Shown here: positions 27,432-35,720 of the stretch, one piece after another | How positions within the stretch are numbered: position 1 is the stretch's first letter | How the letters are laid out: each line of letters starts with the position of its first letter | NCBI GenBank assembly: GCA_027485675.1 | Contig: JAIXQP010000022.1 | Location: 62,001 to 126,000 of the forward strand | DNA: 64,000 nt | DNA from: Terriglobales bacterium | Lineage (GTDB): Bacteria > Acidobacteriota > Terriglobia > Bryobacterales > Bryobacteraceae | Direction: 5' to 3' | Notes under the pieces: generated by a model | Databases searched by the model: none | What the model was told of the DNA's origin: nothing | Seen by the model: the letters and a program-made list of their open reading frames with translations, nothing else | Translations under genes and position numbers: made by a program

Positions 27432-28577
27432 ATGAAAATTATCGGCTTGGACGCCGTCCGCCAGGAACGGGTCATCGTGGACTTTGCCGACGTCATTACG
27501 GGCGTCACCGAGTTGCTGGACCCATCGGTGCGGGAGCTTGATTTTGTGTCGCCGGGCTTCATTGACCTGCAGGTGAACGGCTACGCCGGAGTGGACTACA
27601 ACTCGCCGGCGACGAGCCACGAGGAGATTGCCCGGAGCCTGCACGTGCAGTTTGCCTGCGGCACCACGCGGCTTTTCCCGACCGTGATCACGGGCACCTA
27701 TGAAGGAATGCGCGGGTCGTTGGCCAACCTGTATGCCGCCAAGCAGGCGCTGCCGGAGGGGGTGGCGATCGAAGGCTTTCATGTGGAGGGCCCGCACATT
27801 TCAGCCGAGGAGGGTCCGCGCGGGGCGCATCCGGTGCAGTGCGTGCGGAAGCCGGACGTCGACGAATACAAAGGCTGGCAAGAGGTTACGGGTGGTTTGG
27901 TGAAGTTGGTTACCATCTCGCCGGAGTGGCCCGAGGCGCCGGCGTACATTGAGGCGCTGGTGCGGGAAGGCGTCGTCGTCGCGATCGGCCACACGGGCGC
28001 CAACCGGCAGCAGATCCAGGACGCGGTGTCGGCGGGGGCGACGCTTTCGACCCACTTAGGCAACGGGGCGCACGGCATGTTGGCGCGGCACCCGAACTAT
28101 TTGTGGGAGCAGATGGCGGAGGACCGCTTGGCCGCCGACTTCATTGCCGATGGGATTCACATTGGCGAGGCGTTTTTGCGAGTGGCGTTGCGGGCGAAAG
28201 GGGTGGAGCGTTCGATTCTGGTGACGGATGCGAGCGCGCCGGCGGGCGCGGCGCCGGGCCGGTACCAGTTAGCCGACCAGTGGGTAGATTTGACGGAGGA
28301 CGACCGGGTGGTCCTGGCCGGTCAGACGCGGCTGGCGGGGAGTGCGCTGAAGATGCACAAGTCGCTTGAGAATGTGATGCGGATGACCGGGGTGACGCTG
28401 GGCGAGGCAGTGACGATGGCGACGCGGAATCCGGCGCGGGTGGGCCGGATCAGCGGGCGGCAGCGGGGGTTGGTGACCGGTGACCGGGCGGACTTCGTCG
28501 TGTTTTCGATGGCGGAGGGGCGGATTCAGGTGGAAGAGACGTGGATTAGTGGACGGCGGGTGTATCAGGCCGCTTGA
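27432..28577 (+). CDS. nagA: N-acetylglucosamine-6-phosphate deacetylase
   Basis: A 381-residue amidohydrolase that removes acetate from GlcNAc-6-phosphate in amino-sugar recycling. Motifs are FVSPGFIDLQVNGYAGVDY, the metal Glu in GFHVEGPHIS, His in GHTGA and THLGNGAHG, and the catalytic Asp in LVTDASAPAG. The end DRADFVVF is also typical. THLGNGAHG replaces the common THLFNAM, as in one NagA subgroup. An AAGGA lies 14 bases before the ATG, which is rather far. It heads a tightly spaced same-strand run through to the WD40 gene. No nagB or nagE is present. Confidence 0.92.
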   Translation: MKIIGLDAVRQERVIVDFADVITGVTELLDPSVRELDFVSPGFIDLQVNGYAGVDYNSPATSHEEIARSLHVQFACGTTRLFPTVITGTYEGMRGSLANLYAAKQALPEGVAIEGFHVEGPHISAEEGPRGAHPVQCVRKPDVDEYKGWQEVTGGLVKLVTISPEWPEAPAYIEALVREGVVVAIGHTGANRQQIQDAVSAGATLSTHLGNGAHGMLARHPNYLWEQMAEDRLAADFIADGIHIGEAFLRVALRAKGVERSILVTDASAPAGAAPGRYQLADQWVDLTEDDRVVLAGQTRLAGSALKMHKSLENVMRMTGVTLGEAVTMATRNPARVGRISGRQRGLVTGDRADFVVFSMAEGRIQVEETWISGRRVYQAA

Positions 28578-28585
28578 ATGATGCC

Positions 28586-29602
28586 ATGAACCATACCTCC
28601 TTCGCGCAACTACCCGTCGTCGACATCGCCGGCCTTCGCTCCCCTTTCCCGGAGACGCGGGCACTCACCGCCCAGGAGTTGGGCCGCGCCGCCCGGGAGT
28701 GCGGCTTCTTCTACGCCACCGGCCACGGCCTGCCCGACGCCCTCACCGAATCCCTCATCGCCCAAGCCAAAACCTTCTTCGCCCTTCCCCTTGAGGAGAA
28801 AATGCGGTGGTACATCGGCCTTTCGCCCAACCACCGCGGCTACGTCCCCGAAGGCGAAGAGACTTTCGCCGGCGGCACCTTCGACCGCAAAGAAGCCTTC
28901 GACCTCAGCTTCGAACTCCCCACCCTCGACCCCGCCGCTCCCACCCTGGGCCCCAACGTCTGGCCGGATCTCCCCGGCTTCCAACCCGCCGTCAGCGCCT
29001 ATTACGACGCCGCCTTCGCCATTGGCCGCACCCTCCTCCACGGCTTCGCCCTCGCTCTGGGCCTCGAGGAAACCTACTTCGACCACCTGGTCACCCAACC
29101 CCCATCCCAACTCCGGCTCGTCCACTACCCCTATCTGCCGGAGGCCGCCGATGCCCCGGGAATCGGCGCCCACACCGACTACGAACTGTTCACGATCCTG
29201 CTGCCAACCGCTCCTGGCCTCGAAGTAAAGAACGGCGCTAGTGAATGGATCGACGCCCCGCCGCTCCCCGGCGCCGTCGTGATCAACATCGGCGATATGC
29301 TCGAAACCTTCACGAACGGCACAATGGTGGCGACGTCCCACCGCGTCCGCAAAGTACAGCAGGAACGCTACTCCTTCCCGCTCTTCTTCACTTGCGATTA
29401 CCCCACGGTCGTGGAGCCGCTGCCCCCGTTCGTCTCCGCCGGCCGGCCCGCCCGCTACCCCCGGCTCGTGGCCGGAGAGCACCTGTTCGCGCAAACGGCG
29501 CAAAGCTTCACCTATCTCAAACAGCGGCTGGCCAACGGAGAGCTGCAACTACCCGCGGGTAGCCTCGCGTTATCCTCGTTCGGCCACCCGGAGGCGTCAT
29601 GA
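28586..29602 (+). CDS. 2-oxoglutarate/Fe(II) oxygenase, isopenicillin N synthase-like
   Basis: A 338-residue non-haem iron oxygenase. The N-terminal DIOX_N region (LPVVDIAGL, CGFFYATGHGLP, PLEEKMRWYIGLSPNHRGYV) precedes the double-stranded beta-helix with iron ligands in GAHTDYELFTIL (His and Asp) and TSHRVRKV (His). The 2OG-binding Arg is in QERYSFPLFF. The substrate is unknown; relatives act on amino-acid-derived or purine-like compounds. ATG 28586 is chosen over an in-frame TTG at 28574 that would overlap nagA. The stop overlaps the next gene (ATGA). Confidence 0.9.
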   Translation: MNHTSFAQLPVVDIAGLRSPFPETRALTAQELGRAARECGFFYATGHGLPDALTESLIAQAKTFFALPLEEKMRWYIGLSPNHRGYVPEGEETFAGGTFDRKEAFDLSFELPTLDPAAPTLGPNVWPDLPGFQPAVSAYYDAAFAIGRTLLHGFALALGLEETYFDHLVTQPPSQLRLVHYPYLPEAADAPGIGAHTDYELFTILLPTAPGLEVKNGASEWIDAPPLPGAVVINIGDMLETFTNGTMVATSHRVRKVQQERYSFPLFFTCDYPTVVEPLPPFVSAGRPARYPRLVAGEHLFAQTAQSFTYLKQRLANGELQLPAGSLALSSFGHPEAS

Positions 29603-30381
29603 CGCTGGGGGAGGCGGCCGCACACTCCCGGGTTCTGCCGGATCCCGTGGTTCCGGAGTGGACGATGGGCTGTTTCCGCCGGCGCTCCATCACGTTCTCT
29701 TCCGGCGAGACCGACACGGAGACCCGCGTTTACTGGCTGCAATCTGGCCGCCTCTGCGCCGACTTCCGCTTCGGTTTGCCGGGCCATGTGGAGGCGGGCG
29801 TCGCCCACGCCACCTGGGACGGCAGCCGCATGCGCTGGACGGAATGGACGGCGCTCGTCGACCGGGACAAGTGGCCGGAGGCGGGCGAACTCCGGCGGGT
29901 GGGCAACAGCCTGATCGAATTCGCCCCGAGCGGCGCGTATGTGGAGGAGTGGCGGCTGCAACCGCACGAGCCCGGGCTGTTGGCTGGGCTGCGGCTGATT
30001 GACGAAACCGACAGGGAAACCGGGGAGATCCGGCACCGCGGCGGCGGGTTGCTGGTGTGTGGCCAACATATTGCCATCGTGCGGGGCGGGCCCGATTTCT
30101 CCGCGGCCTACGGCGTGCTCGACCCCACCGGCGCCGTCGCGAGGATTCTGCACTATGGGGACGCCGATCCGGGCTGGAGCCTGGACGGATTCTCCCAGTG
30201 CGAAGAGGGCCTCATGCAAAGCCTGACGGTGAACGGCCGTCCCGTCCGCCGCCGGTACACAATTGACACGTTGCTCCCCCGTTTCCCGTTCCCCCTGGAG
30301 ACGCCCGTGAGCGAATCCGGCCGCGGCTGGCTCCAAGCCGAGGCGGATACGCTGCTGGTGCAGGCCAAGCCCCAGCACTGA
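29599..30381 (+). CDS. Uncharacterised beta-rich protein (possibly HRI1-like)
   Basis: 260 residues, no signal peptide and no membrane helix. Two similar beta-rich halves seem present: the first with TRVYWLQSGRLCADFRF and MRWTEWTALVDRD, the second with GGGLLVCGQHIAIVRGG. Regularly spaced Trp and Arg and the phrase YWLQSGRLCADFR recall small beta-barrel proteins of the HRI1 type, but I cannot confirm that. It overlaps the oxygenase gene by 4 bases and is followed 6 bases later by a GT-C protein, so it belongs to the nagA run. The function is unknown. Confidence 0.6.
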   Translation: MTLGEAAAHSRVLPDPVVPEWTMGCFRRRSITFSSGETDTETRVYWLQSGRLCADFRFGLPGHVEAGVAHATWDGSRMRWTEWTALVDRDKWPEAGELRRVGNSLIEFAPSGAYVEEWRLQPHEPGLLAGLRLIDETDRETGEIRHRGGGLLVCGQHIAIVRGGPDFSAAYGVLDPTGAVARILHYGDADPGWSLDGFSQCEEGLMQSLTVNGRPVRRRYTIDTLLPRFPFPLETPVSESGRGWLQAEADTLLVQAKPQH

Positions 30382-30387
30382 GCGGAA

Positions 30388-31860
30388 ATGTGCTATTCAG
30401 GAGTGTTGTCTCGCGATCGATGGTACCTTGCGCTCTTTTTTCTGGCGTCCCTGACTGTTCGCCTCTTCTACGCCAACTCTCTCTACTTCAACCCCGACGA
30501 ATGCCTGCACATTAATGCGGGATCCTCGGCCCAGTGGGGCGTCTACCATCATCCGCCGTTGCTCTTCTGGTGGCTTTGGACGGCGACGCTGGTCTCCGGC
30601 CAGGAGTGGTGGCTGCGCCTCGCGCCGTCGGTGGCGGGGGCGTTAACGCCGGTCCTGACCGTTCTTTGGCTTCGCCGCTGGATGCATCCGGTGACGGCTT
30701 GGGGGCTTGGTTTGCTGGCCGCTTTCGCTCCCAGCCTGGTTCTGCTTTCGATTCAGCTCCGGGGCTATTCGCTGGCGCTGGCAGCTATCACCGCGGCCCT
30801 TTACACGCTCGACCGCGCGTTTGCCGAAACCTCCCGCCGCTGGCTCTGGCTGCATTTCGCCGCGCTCAGCGTCGCGATTCTCGCTGAGTTCATGACGGCG
30901 TGGATTGCCTTGGCCCTGGGCCTGTATGGCATCCTCCGCCTGCTGCGGGAACCGGCACTCCGGCCGCTGGTAGCGCCGTGGGTGGCCGGGCAAACCGCGT
31001 GTGCCGGAATCTATGCCGCGCTCTACTGGATCGTCGTCCGGCCGGTGCTCGAACGGACGAATGCCCCGGAACTGATTCAGACTTACCTTCGCGGCGGTTT
31101 CCCCCAGCCCGGCGAGAATCTCCTGGTCTTTCTGGCGGCGGGATCATTCAAGCAAGCCGTCTACTTTGCCGGCAGCCTCCCCGGCGGCTTGCTGGCGGCG
31201 GGCCTGATCCTGCTCGGCTTAGGGATTTGGCTCCAGCAGCGGGATAGCCGGGCGCTACTCATCCTGGCCCTGGCGCTGACCGCCGCGGGGGCGATGGCGC
31301 AGTTTTATCCGTACGGGCGCAGCCGCCACACGGTGGCGATTGGTCTGGTCTGCCTCGGGGCCCTGGGCGCCGGGGTGGAAGTCCTGGCGAGAAGGTGGCC
31401 GGTGGCGCGTTGGGCGTTGCCATCCCTTCTCTTAGCCCTATCGTTTTTTGCTCCGCTGCCGGATGTCCACAACATCGACCTGGCGGGTTGGAGCAAGCCA
31501 AGTTGGGACCGTTCGGTGGACGAGATGCGAAGGCGGGTGCCGTCCGGCGCCACGATCCTGGCCGACGACGAAGCCTTTCAGATGCTCCAGGCGAATTTTT
31601 CGCCCCGGAATCTTCGGTATCAGGCTTCGGGCGCTGCCCACCAACTGCAACTCGAGCACTTTACGGTCAAGTCTCTGGTGTGGGAATGGCGCAATACTCC
31701 CGTTTCCTGGGTTACCGAGGAGGCCCGACACACCACCGGCGGCGTCTGGCTTATCGACACCGGCTTTGACATCGGAGCCGCCAAAGCGCACGCCACCAAG
31801 CTCGGAGCGGAAACCGTTTGGGAACAACCGGGCGTGATGTATCTGGCCCGCTTGCGCTAA
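30388..31860 (+). CDS. GT-C (GT39/ArnT-like) membrane glycosyltransferase
   Basis: A 490-residue integral membrane protein with about 11-12 helices. The first extracytoplasmic loop carries YFNPDECLHINAG, an Asp-Glu pair as in GT39/ArnT enzymes, followed by YHHPPLLFWWLW, which also matches that family. A soluble tail of roughly 110 residues follows the last helix. It probably transfers a sugar from an undecaprenyl-phosphate donor to an envelope acceptor (inference). ATG 30388 lies 6 bases after the previous stop. Confidence 0.85.
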   Translation: MCYSGVLSRDRWYLALFFLASLTVRLFYANSLYFNPDECLHINAGSSAQWGVYHHPPLLFWWLWTATLVSGQEWWLRLAPSVAGALTPVLTVLWLRRWMHPVTAWGLGLLAAFAPSLVLLSIQLRGYSLALAAITAALYTLDRAFAETSRRWLWLHFAALSVAILAEFMTAWIALALGLYGILRLLREPALRPLVAPWVAGQTACAGIYAALYWIVVRPVLERTNAPELIQTYLRGGFPQPGENLLVFLAAGSFKQAVYFAGSLPGGLLAAGLILLGLGIWLQQRDSRALLILALALTAAGAMAQFYPYGRSRHTVAIGLVCLGALGAGVEVLARRWPVARWALPSLLLALSFFAPLPDVHNIDLAGWSKPSWDRSVDEMRRRVPSGATILADDEAFQMLQANFSPRNLRYQASGAAHQLQLEHFTVKSLVWEWRNTPVSWVTEEARHTTGGVWLIDTGFDIGAAKAHATKLGAETVWEQPGVMYLARLR

Positions 31861-31904
31861 CGGGGAATTTTGCGTAGTCTAGGGCGGAAAGTGAGGACCA
31901 GGGA

Positions 31905-32543
31905 ATGAAGAAAGCAAGGCTGACGCGGCGCGAGATCATGGAACGGTGCATCACCGGAGGCCTGATCGCCGGATCCGGGACGCTGTCGCAACGCCAGTTG
32001 CTCGCCTACTGGGAAGAGGCGGAAAAGCAGGCGCTGCAGCCGACCGCCGCCGATGTGCTGGGACCATTTTTCCGCAAAGGCGCGCCGAACCTGCGGGCCC
32101 TGCGGGGTCCGAAAGATCCAGGCTTCCCGCTGCTGGTCTCCGGGCGGGTGCTCAACAGCAAAGGCCAACTGGTGGAGGGCGCCACCGTCGATTTCTGGCA
32201 CGCCGACCACGCCGGCCGGTACGACACGCGCGGCTACAAGTTCCGCACCAAGGTAACGCCCGATGCCAAGGGTGACTACGCCGTCGAGACCATTCTGCCC
32301 GGCCACTACAACGACCGTCCCGCCCAGCACATCCATTATCTGATTGCCGCGCCCGGCCATAAGGCGCTCATCACGCAAGCCTATTTCGCCACCGACCCGT
32401 TCTTTGAGGGCGACCCGGTGAAAAATTGGAATAAACGCGGCATCGCGGCCAACCAGGAATTGATCAAACCCGTGAAGCTGTTTGAAGGCCCCAACGCCCC
32501 GCGCGCCGAGATCCGCTTCGACATCATTCTGGAGAAGGCATAG
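31905..32543 (+). CDS. Intradiol ring-cleavage dioxygenase-like protein, exported
   Basis: A 212-residue protein. The N-terminus TRREIMERCITGGLIAGSG looks like a Tat-type leader. The catalytic domain resembles the protocatechuate 3,4-dioxygenase core: GPFFRKGAP, VSGRVLNSKGQLVEGATVDFWHAD, then Fe(III) ligands Tyr in GRYDTRG, Tyr in PGHYNDRP and two His in AQHIHYLI. All four expected ligands are present, so oxygenase chemistry is plausible, but the aromatic substrate is unknown. GAGGA lies before ATG 31905. The WD40 gene begins on the base after its stop. Confidence 0.85.
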   Translation: MKKARLTRREIMERCITGGLIAGSGTLSQRQLLAYWEEAEKQALQPTAADVLGPFFRKGAPNLRALRGPKDPGFPLLVSGRVLNSKGQLVEGATVDFWHADHAGRYDTRGYKFRTKVTPDAKGDYAVETILPGHYNDRPAQHIHYLIAAPGHKALITQAYFATDPFFEGDPVKNWNKRGIAANQELIKPVKLFEGPNAPRAEIRFDIILEKA

Positions 32544-33416
32544 ATGGCCGACCGTACCCTGACGGCGGCCGCGGTCCCCGGTACGCTCCAGTTCGCCACC
32601 GACGGCGCGACCATCTCGGCCCTTTGCCGCGACAACACGATCCGCACCTGGGTAGTCGAAACCGGGCAACTGAAGGCCGAAAAGAAGGTGCCGGCGCGGA
32701 GCGCCCTGCTGGCGGCCGACCGCTGGGCCGAACGGGTGGATGCGGGCACCGTGCGCGTATGGGACCTCACAGCCGACCGTCAACTCCAGATCATGAACTC
32801 CGTGGCGATGAGCCGGGCCGCGTTATCGGGCGACGGCCGCTGGCTCGCCACCGCGGACACGGCGGGCCGGCGCGTCGAGGTTCGGGAGATAGCGTCCGGG
32901 AAGAAGGTGCATACCCTGCCGGACGGGATTGGCGGAGCCGCGACGCTGCGGTTCTCGCCCGATGGCGGGCTGCTGGTGAGCACCAACTACGATAACGACG
33001 TACGCATCTGGAAAACGTCCAGCGGCGAACTCGTGAAGAAGATCGAAGACCTCACCGGCGCGATGTTCGCGGCCGAGTTCACGCCGGACGGCCAGCGCCT
33101 GATCCTGGCCGGGCTCGACGAGACCGTCTACATCTGGGATGCCAAAACCTTCGGACTGATTCGAAAGCTGGGCGGCCACGGCGAGACCATCTCCGCCCTG
33201 GCGATCTCGCCGGACGGCAAGACGCTGGTTACGGGTGGCTTCGACGTGCTGGCGGAGAAGAATCCCGTGAAGGTGGTCTTCTGGGACCTGACGAGCGGCA
33301 AAATCCTGCGGACGGTACGGGCGCCGCACCGGGTGGCTTCGCTCGCCTTTTCGCCCAACGGCAAATGGGTGGCCATGGCCGCCGGCGAGAATGAAATCGG
33401 GTTGTGGGCGCGATAG
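32544..33416 (+). CDS. WD40-repeat beta-propeller protein
   Basis: 290 residues forming one beta-propeller of about six or seven WD40 blades. Repeats end in characteristic phrases such as NTIRTWVVETGQL, GTVRVWDLTADRQ, NDVRIWKTSSGEL, ETVYIWDAKTFGL and VKVVFWDLTSGKI. No signal peptide or other domain. Its ATG starts directly after the TAG of the dioxygenase, so translation is probably coupled and the two may interact. That is odd if the dioxygenase is exported. It converges on the metallopeptidase gene with 14 bases between stops. Confidence 0.9.
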   Translation: MADRTLTAAAVPGTLQFATDGATISALCRDNTIRTWVVETGQLKAEKKVPARSALLAADRWAERVDAGTVRVWDLTADRQLQIMNSVAMSRAALSGDGRWLATADTAGRRVEVREIASGKKVHTLPDGIGGAATLRFSPDGGLLVSTNYDNDVRIWKTSSGELVKKIEDLTGAMFAAEFTPDGQRLILAGLDETVYIWDAKTFGLIRKLGGHGETISALAISPDGKTLVTGGFDVLAEKNPVKVVFWDLTSGKILRTVRAPHRVASLAFSPNGKWVAMAAGENEIGLWAR

Positions 33417-33430
33417 AACGCGCCCACGCT

Positions 33431-35695
33431 TTAGAAGGAATCCTCACACCCGATCGGCTGGCCGGGCGGCGGTTCGAGCGGCTTCGCCATGGCGGGCGGC
33501 TTGCCATCGCGGACAAAGCGATCGATGGTAGCCGCGGCCAGGGGTCCGTCGGCCTTCATCTGCAGTAACCCGTCCATGGCGATGGCCCGGGCGGAGGCTT
33601 GGGCGCCTTCGTCGGCACTCAGCGCCATCAGGTGCTGCATCACCACGGTACGCACCGCCTTCTGGATCTCGCCCTGGAGTCCGGCCTTCTTCGTAGCGGT
33701 CCGCACCAGAACCGCCCGCATCACTTCGCCGAAACTTGGGCTGCCGGCCCGACGCGCCGCCAACTGCTCCAGGCGTCCGGCGCGGTCCGGATGGAAGAGC
33801 AGGCCGACGGTGTGGTTCGCCGCGGACTCCGCCGCCGCCACCGGATCGAAAGTTAAGCCGGTTCGGCTCGCGAACTGCTCCCGGGTTGGGCCATAGCCAA
33901 ACGCCCGGGGCGGCAGCAGCGCCAGGATGCGTTCGGGAATCTCCAACTCGGCCGGATCGAGCGTCGCCAGCACGGCGGTCAAGGCCCGCTGCTGTTCGGC
34001 GGCCGGAATCGGTTCGGCGATCTTCTGGCCATCGCCCCGCAGTGCGTAGGTGTAGTCCACACCACCAACCACCTTCACGGCGGCCTCGGTTTGGTACCGG
34101 TGCAGGAGATACATCGGCACCAGGGTGTCAGCCAGCGCGGACATCGGCTGGCCCACGGGCAGGTTCTGTTCGCCGAAGCGAGCGAGGATCTTGCGGCGGA
34201 CGTTCATGATCCGGTTGAGTTCATCGACGGCGTTGGCGCCGTTGTCCCAAAGGTGGGCCACCGGGCTGGCTCCGCCCTGGTCGCGGGCGTCCTCATCGCT
34301 GAGAAAGCGCAGACGGTCGAGCGAAAGCGATCCGCCGAGGTAACCCCAGCTGATGGCCATCTTGTCCCACTCGCCGAGTCCGGTGGCGTACGCGTTGGCG
34401 AGGGTCGGCTTGCCGGTGGCGTCGAGGTCGATTTGCGGATGGGGGTAGTCCATCACGCTGGCTTTGCCGTTCACGCTGGCGGCGAAGTTGTGGGCGAGGC
34501 CGAGCGTGTGGCCGACCTCATGGGCGGACAACTGGCGCAGCCGCGCGAGGCCCATCTCCGCCATGGCCGGGCTGGTCGCCTTGCCGCTTTCGTAAGGCGC
34601 CAGAACGCCTTCGGCAATGAGATAGTCCTGCCGTACCCGAAGCGAACCGAGCGTCACGTTGCCCTTGACGATCTCGCCGGTACGCGGGTCGACGATCGAG
34701 GCGCCGTAGCTCCATCCGCGCGTCGAGCGGTGGACCCAGTTGATCATGTTGTAGCGGGCGTCCATGGGGTCCGCGCCCGCGGGCAGCATTTCAACCGTGT
34801 ACTGCCCGGCGGGGAAGGCCTGCGCCCACCAGCGGGCGCCTTCGAGCAGGGCGGAGCGGATGGGTTCCGGGGTGCCGGGGTCGAGGTAATAACGAATGGG
34901 CAGCCGGTGGCGCACCGCCCACCGTTTGGTGATGGGTTCGCCGAGGGGCGTCGAATAGTCCATGTAGGTGACGGCATTGAAGCTCGACCGGGGGTCGAGC
35001 GGCTTGGGCGTAAAGCCGGGGCCGGGCAGCGCGACGAAGCTATAATGCTCCCGGACGGTGAAGGCTTCGGCCGACGGCGAGACGCTGCCGACGAGACCGC
35101 CCTGCGGCTCGCCGGTGAAGGTCAGCAGCACTTCGACTTCGGTATTGCGGGGAAAGGACTTGGTACGGTCGAGCCAGACGGCGCTGCGGGTCGGGTCAAT
35201 CCGGTAAGCGCCCGCGCGAGCCCGCCGGACGTTGGCGGCCGCGTCGTGGCCGTCGCGAACGAAGAACGGGGTGGCGTCGACGAGGACCCGGTTCCCCTCC
35301 TCGGCGGCCGGGGTAAAGCCCCAGTGGACGGTGCTGGCGAAGGAGTCGGCGACGGCTTTCTGTTCCGCCGCGTCGGCCGAGGAGGAGCGGAAGCGCCGGT
35401 TGGCTTCGACCAGCATCACTTTCGGTCCCACGCGCTCAAAGCGAACCAGGCGGGAGCGGCCGGTCTGCCCGCGGTCGAGACCGATGTCATTCGAGCCGAG
35501 GCCGGCCGGCAGCGAGGTATAGAAGAGCACCTCCTCGCCCCAGCGGGAGATTTCGAGATAGAGGCTGCCGGCCTTGGCGTCCCAATAGAGCGGGAAGAGC
35601 CCGTCCATCTTCGTCATGCCGGTGGTCTTTTCCGCAATCGAGGCCCCGGCGGCCGAGGCGATGGTTAACAGCGAGAGAGCGAGTAACCGAGTCAT
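33431..35695 (-). CDS. Exported zinc metallopeptidase (DUF5117/met-zincin type)
   Basis: A 754-residue secreted metallopeptidase. A signal peptide (about 1-18) is followed by an N-terminal region typical of DUF5118/DUF5117 proteins (KMDGLFPLYWDAKAGSLYLEI, LDRGQTGRSRLVRFERVGPKV). The catalytic zinc-binding motif HEVGHTLGLAHNF (about residue 391) is a met-zincin HExxHxxGxxH signature. VMDYPHPQ downstream fits the Met-turn. A C-terminal helical part of 200 or so residues follows. Substrates are unknown. It is transcribed after the PQQ-propeller gene with about 25 bases between them. Confidence 0.92.
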   Translation of the reverse strand: MTRLLALSLLTIASAAGASIAEKTTGMTKMDGLFPLYWDAKAGSLYLEISRWGEEVLFYTSLPAGLGSNDIGLDRGQTGRSRLVRFERVGPKVMLVEANRRFRSSSADAAEQKAVADSFASTVHWGFTPAAEEGNRVLVDATPFFVRDGHDAAANVRRARAGAYRIDPTRSAVWLDRTKSFPRNTEVEVLLTFTGEPQGGLVGSVSPSAEAFTVREHYSFVALPGPGFTPKPLDPRSSFNAVTYMDYSTPLGEPITKRWAVRHRLPIRYYLDPGTPEPIRSALLEGARWWAQAFPAGQYTVEMLPAGADPMDARYNMINWVHRSTRGWSYGASIVDPRTGEIVKGNVTLGSLRVRQDYLIAEGVLAPYESGKATSPAMAEMGLARLRQLSAHEVGHTLGLAHNFAASVNGKASVMDYPHPQIDLDATGKPTLANAYATGLGEWDKMAISWGYLGGSLSLDRLRFLSDEDARDQGGASPVAHLWDNGANAVDELNRIMNVRRKILARFGEQNLPVGQPMSALADTLVPMYLLHRYQTEAAVKVVGGVDYTYALRGDGQKIAEPIPAAEQQRALTAVLATLDPAELEIPERILALLPPRAFGYGPTREQFASRTGLTFDPVAAAESAANHTVGLLFHPDRAGRLEQLAARRAGSPSFGEVMRAVLVRTATKKAGLQGEIQKAVRTVVMQHLMALSADEGAQASARAIAMDGLLQMKADGPLAAATIDRFVRDGKPPAMAKPLEPPPGQPIGCEDSF

Positions 35696-35720
35696 TCGGT
35701 TAGTATCGCATCGGAAGCGG

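Noticed and set aside
28610-29548. A 312-codon minus-strand frame opposite the 2OG oxygenase
   Set aside because: Gly/Glu/Val repeats without domain; the plus strand has the full iron-ligand set.
34091-35668. A 525-codon open frame on the plus strand opposite the metallopeptidase
   Set aside because: Composition is that of an antisense shadow and the opposite strand carries clear HExxH and signal-peptide features.
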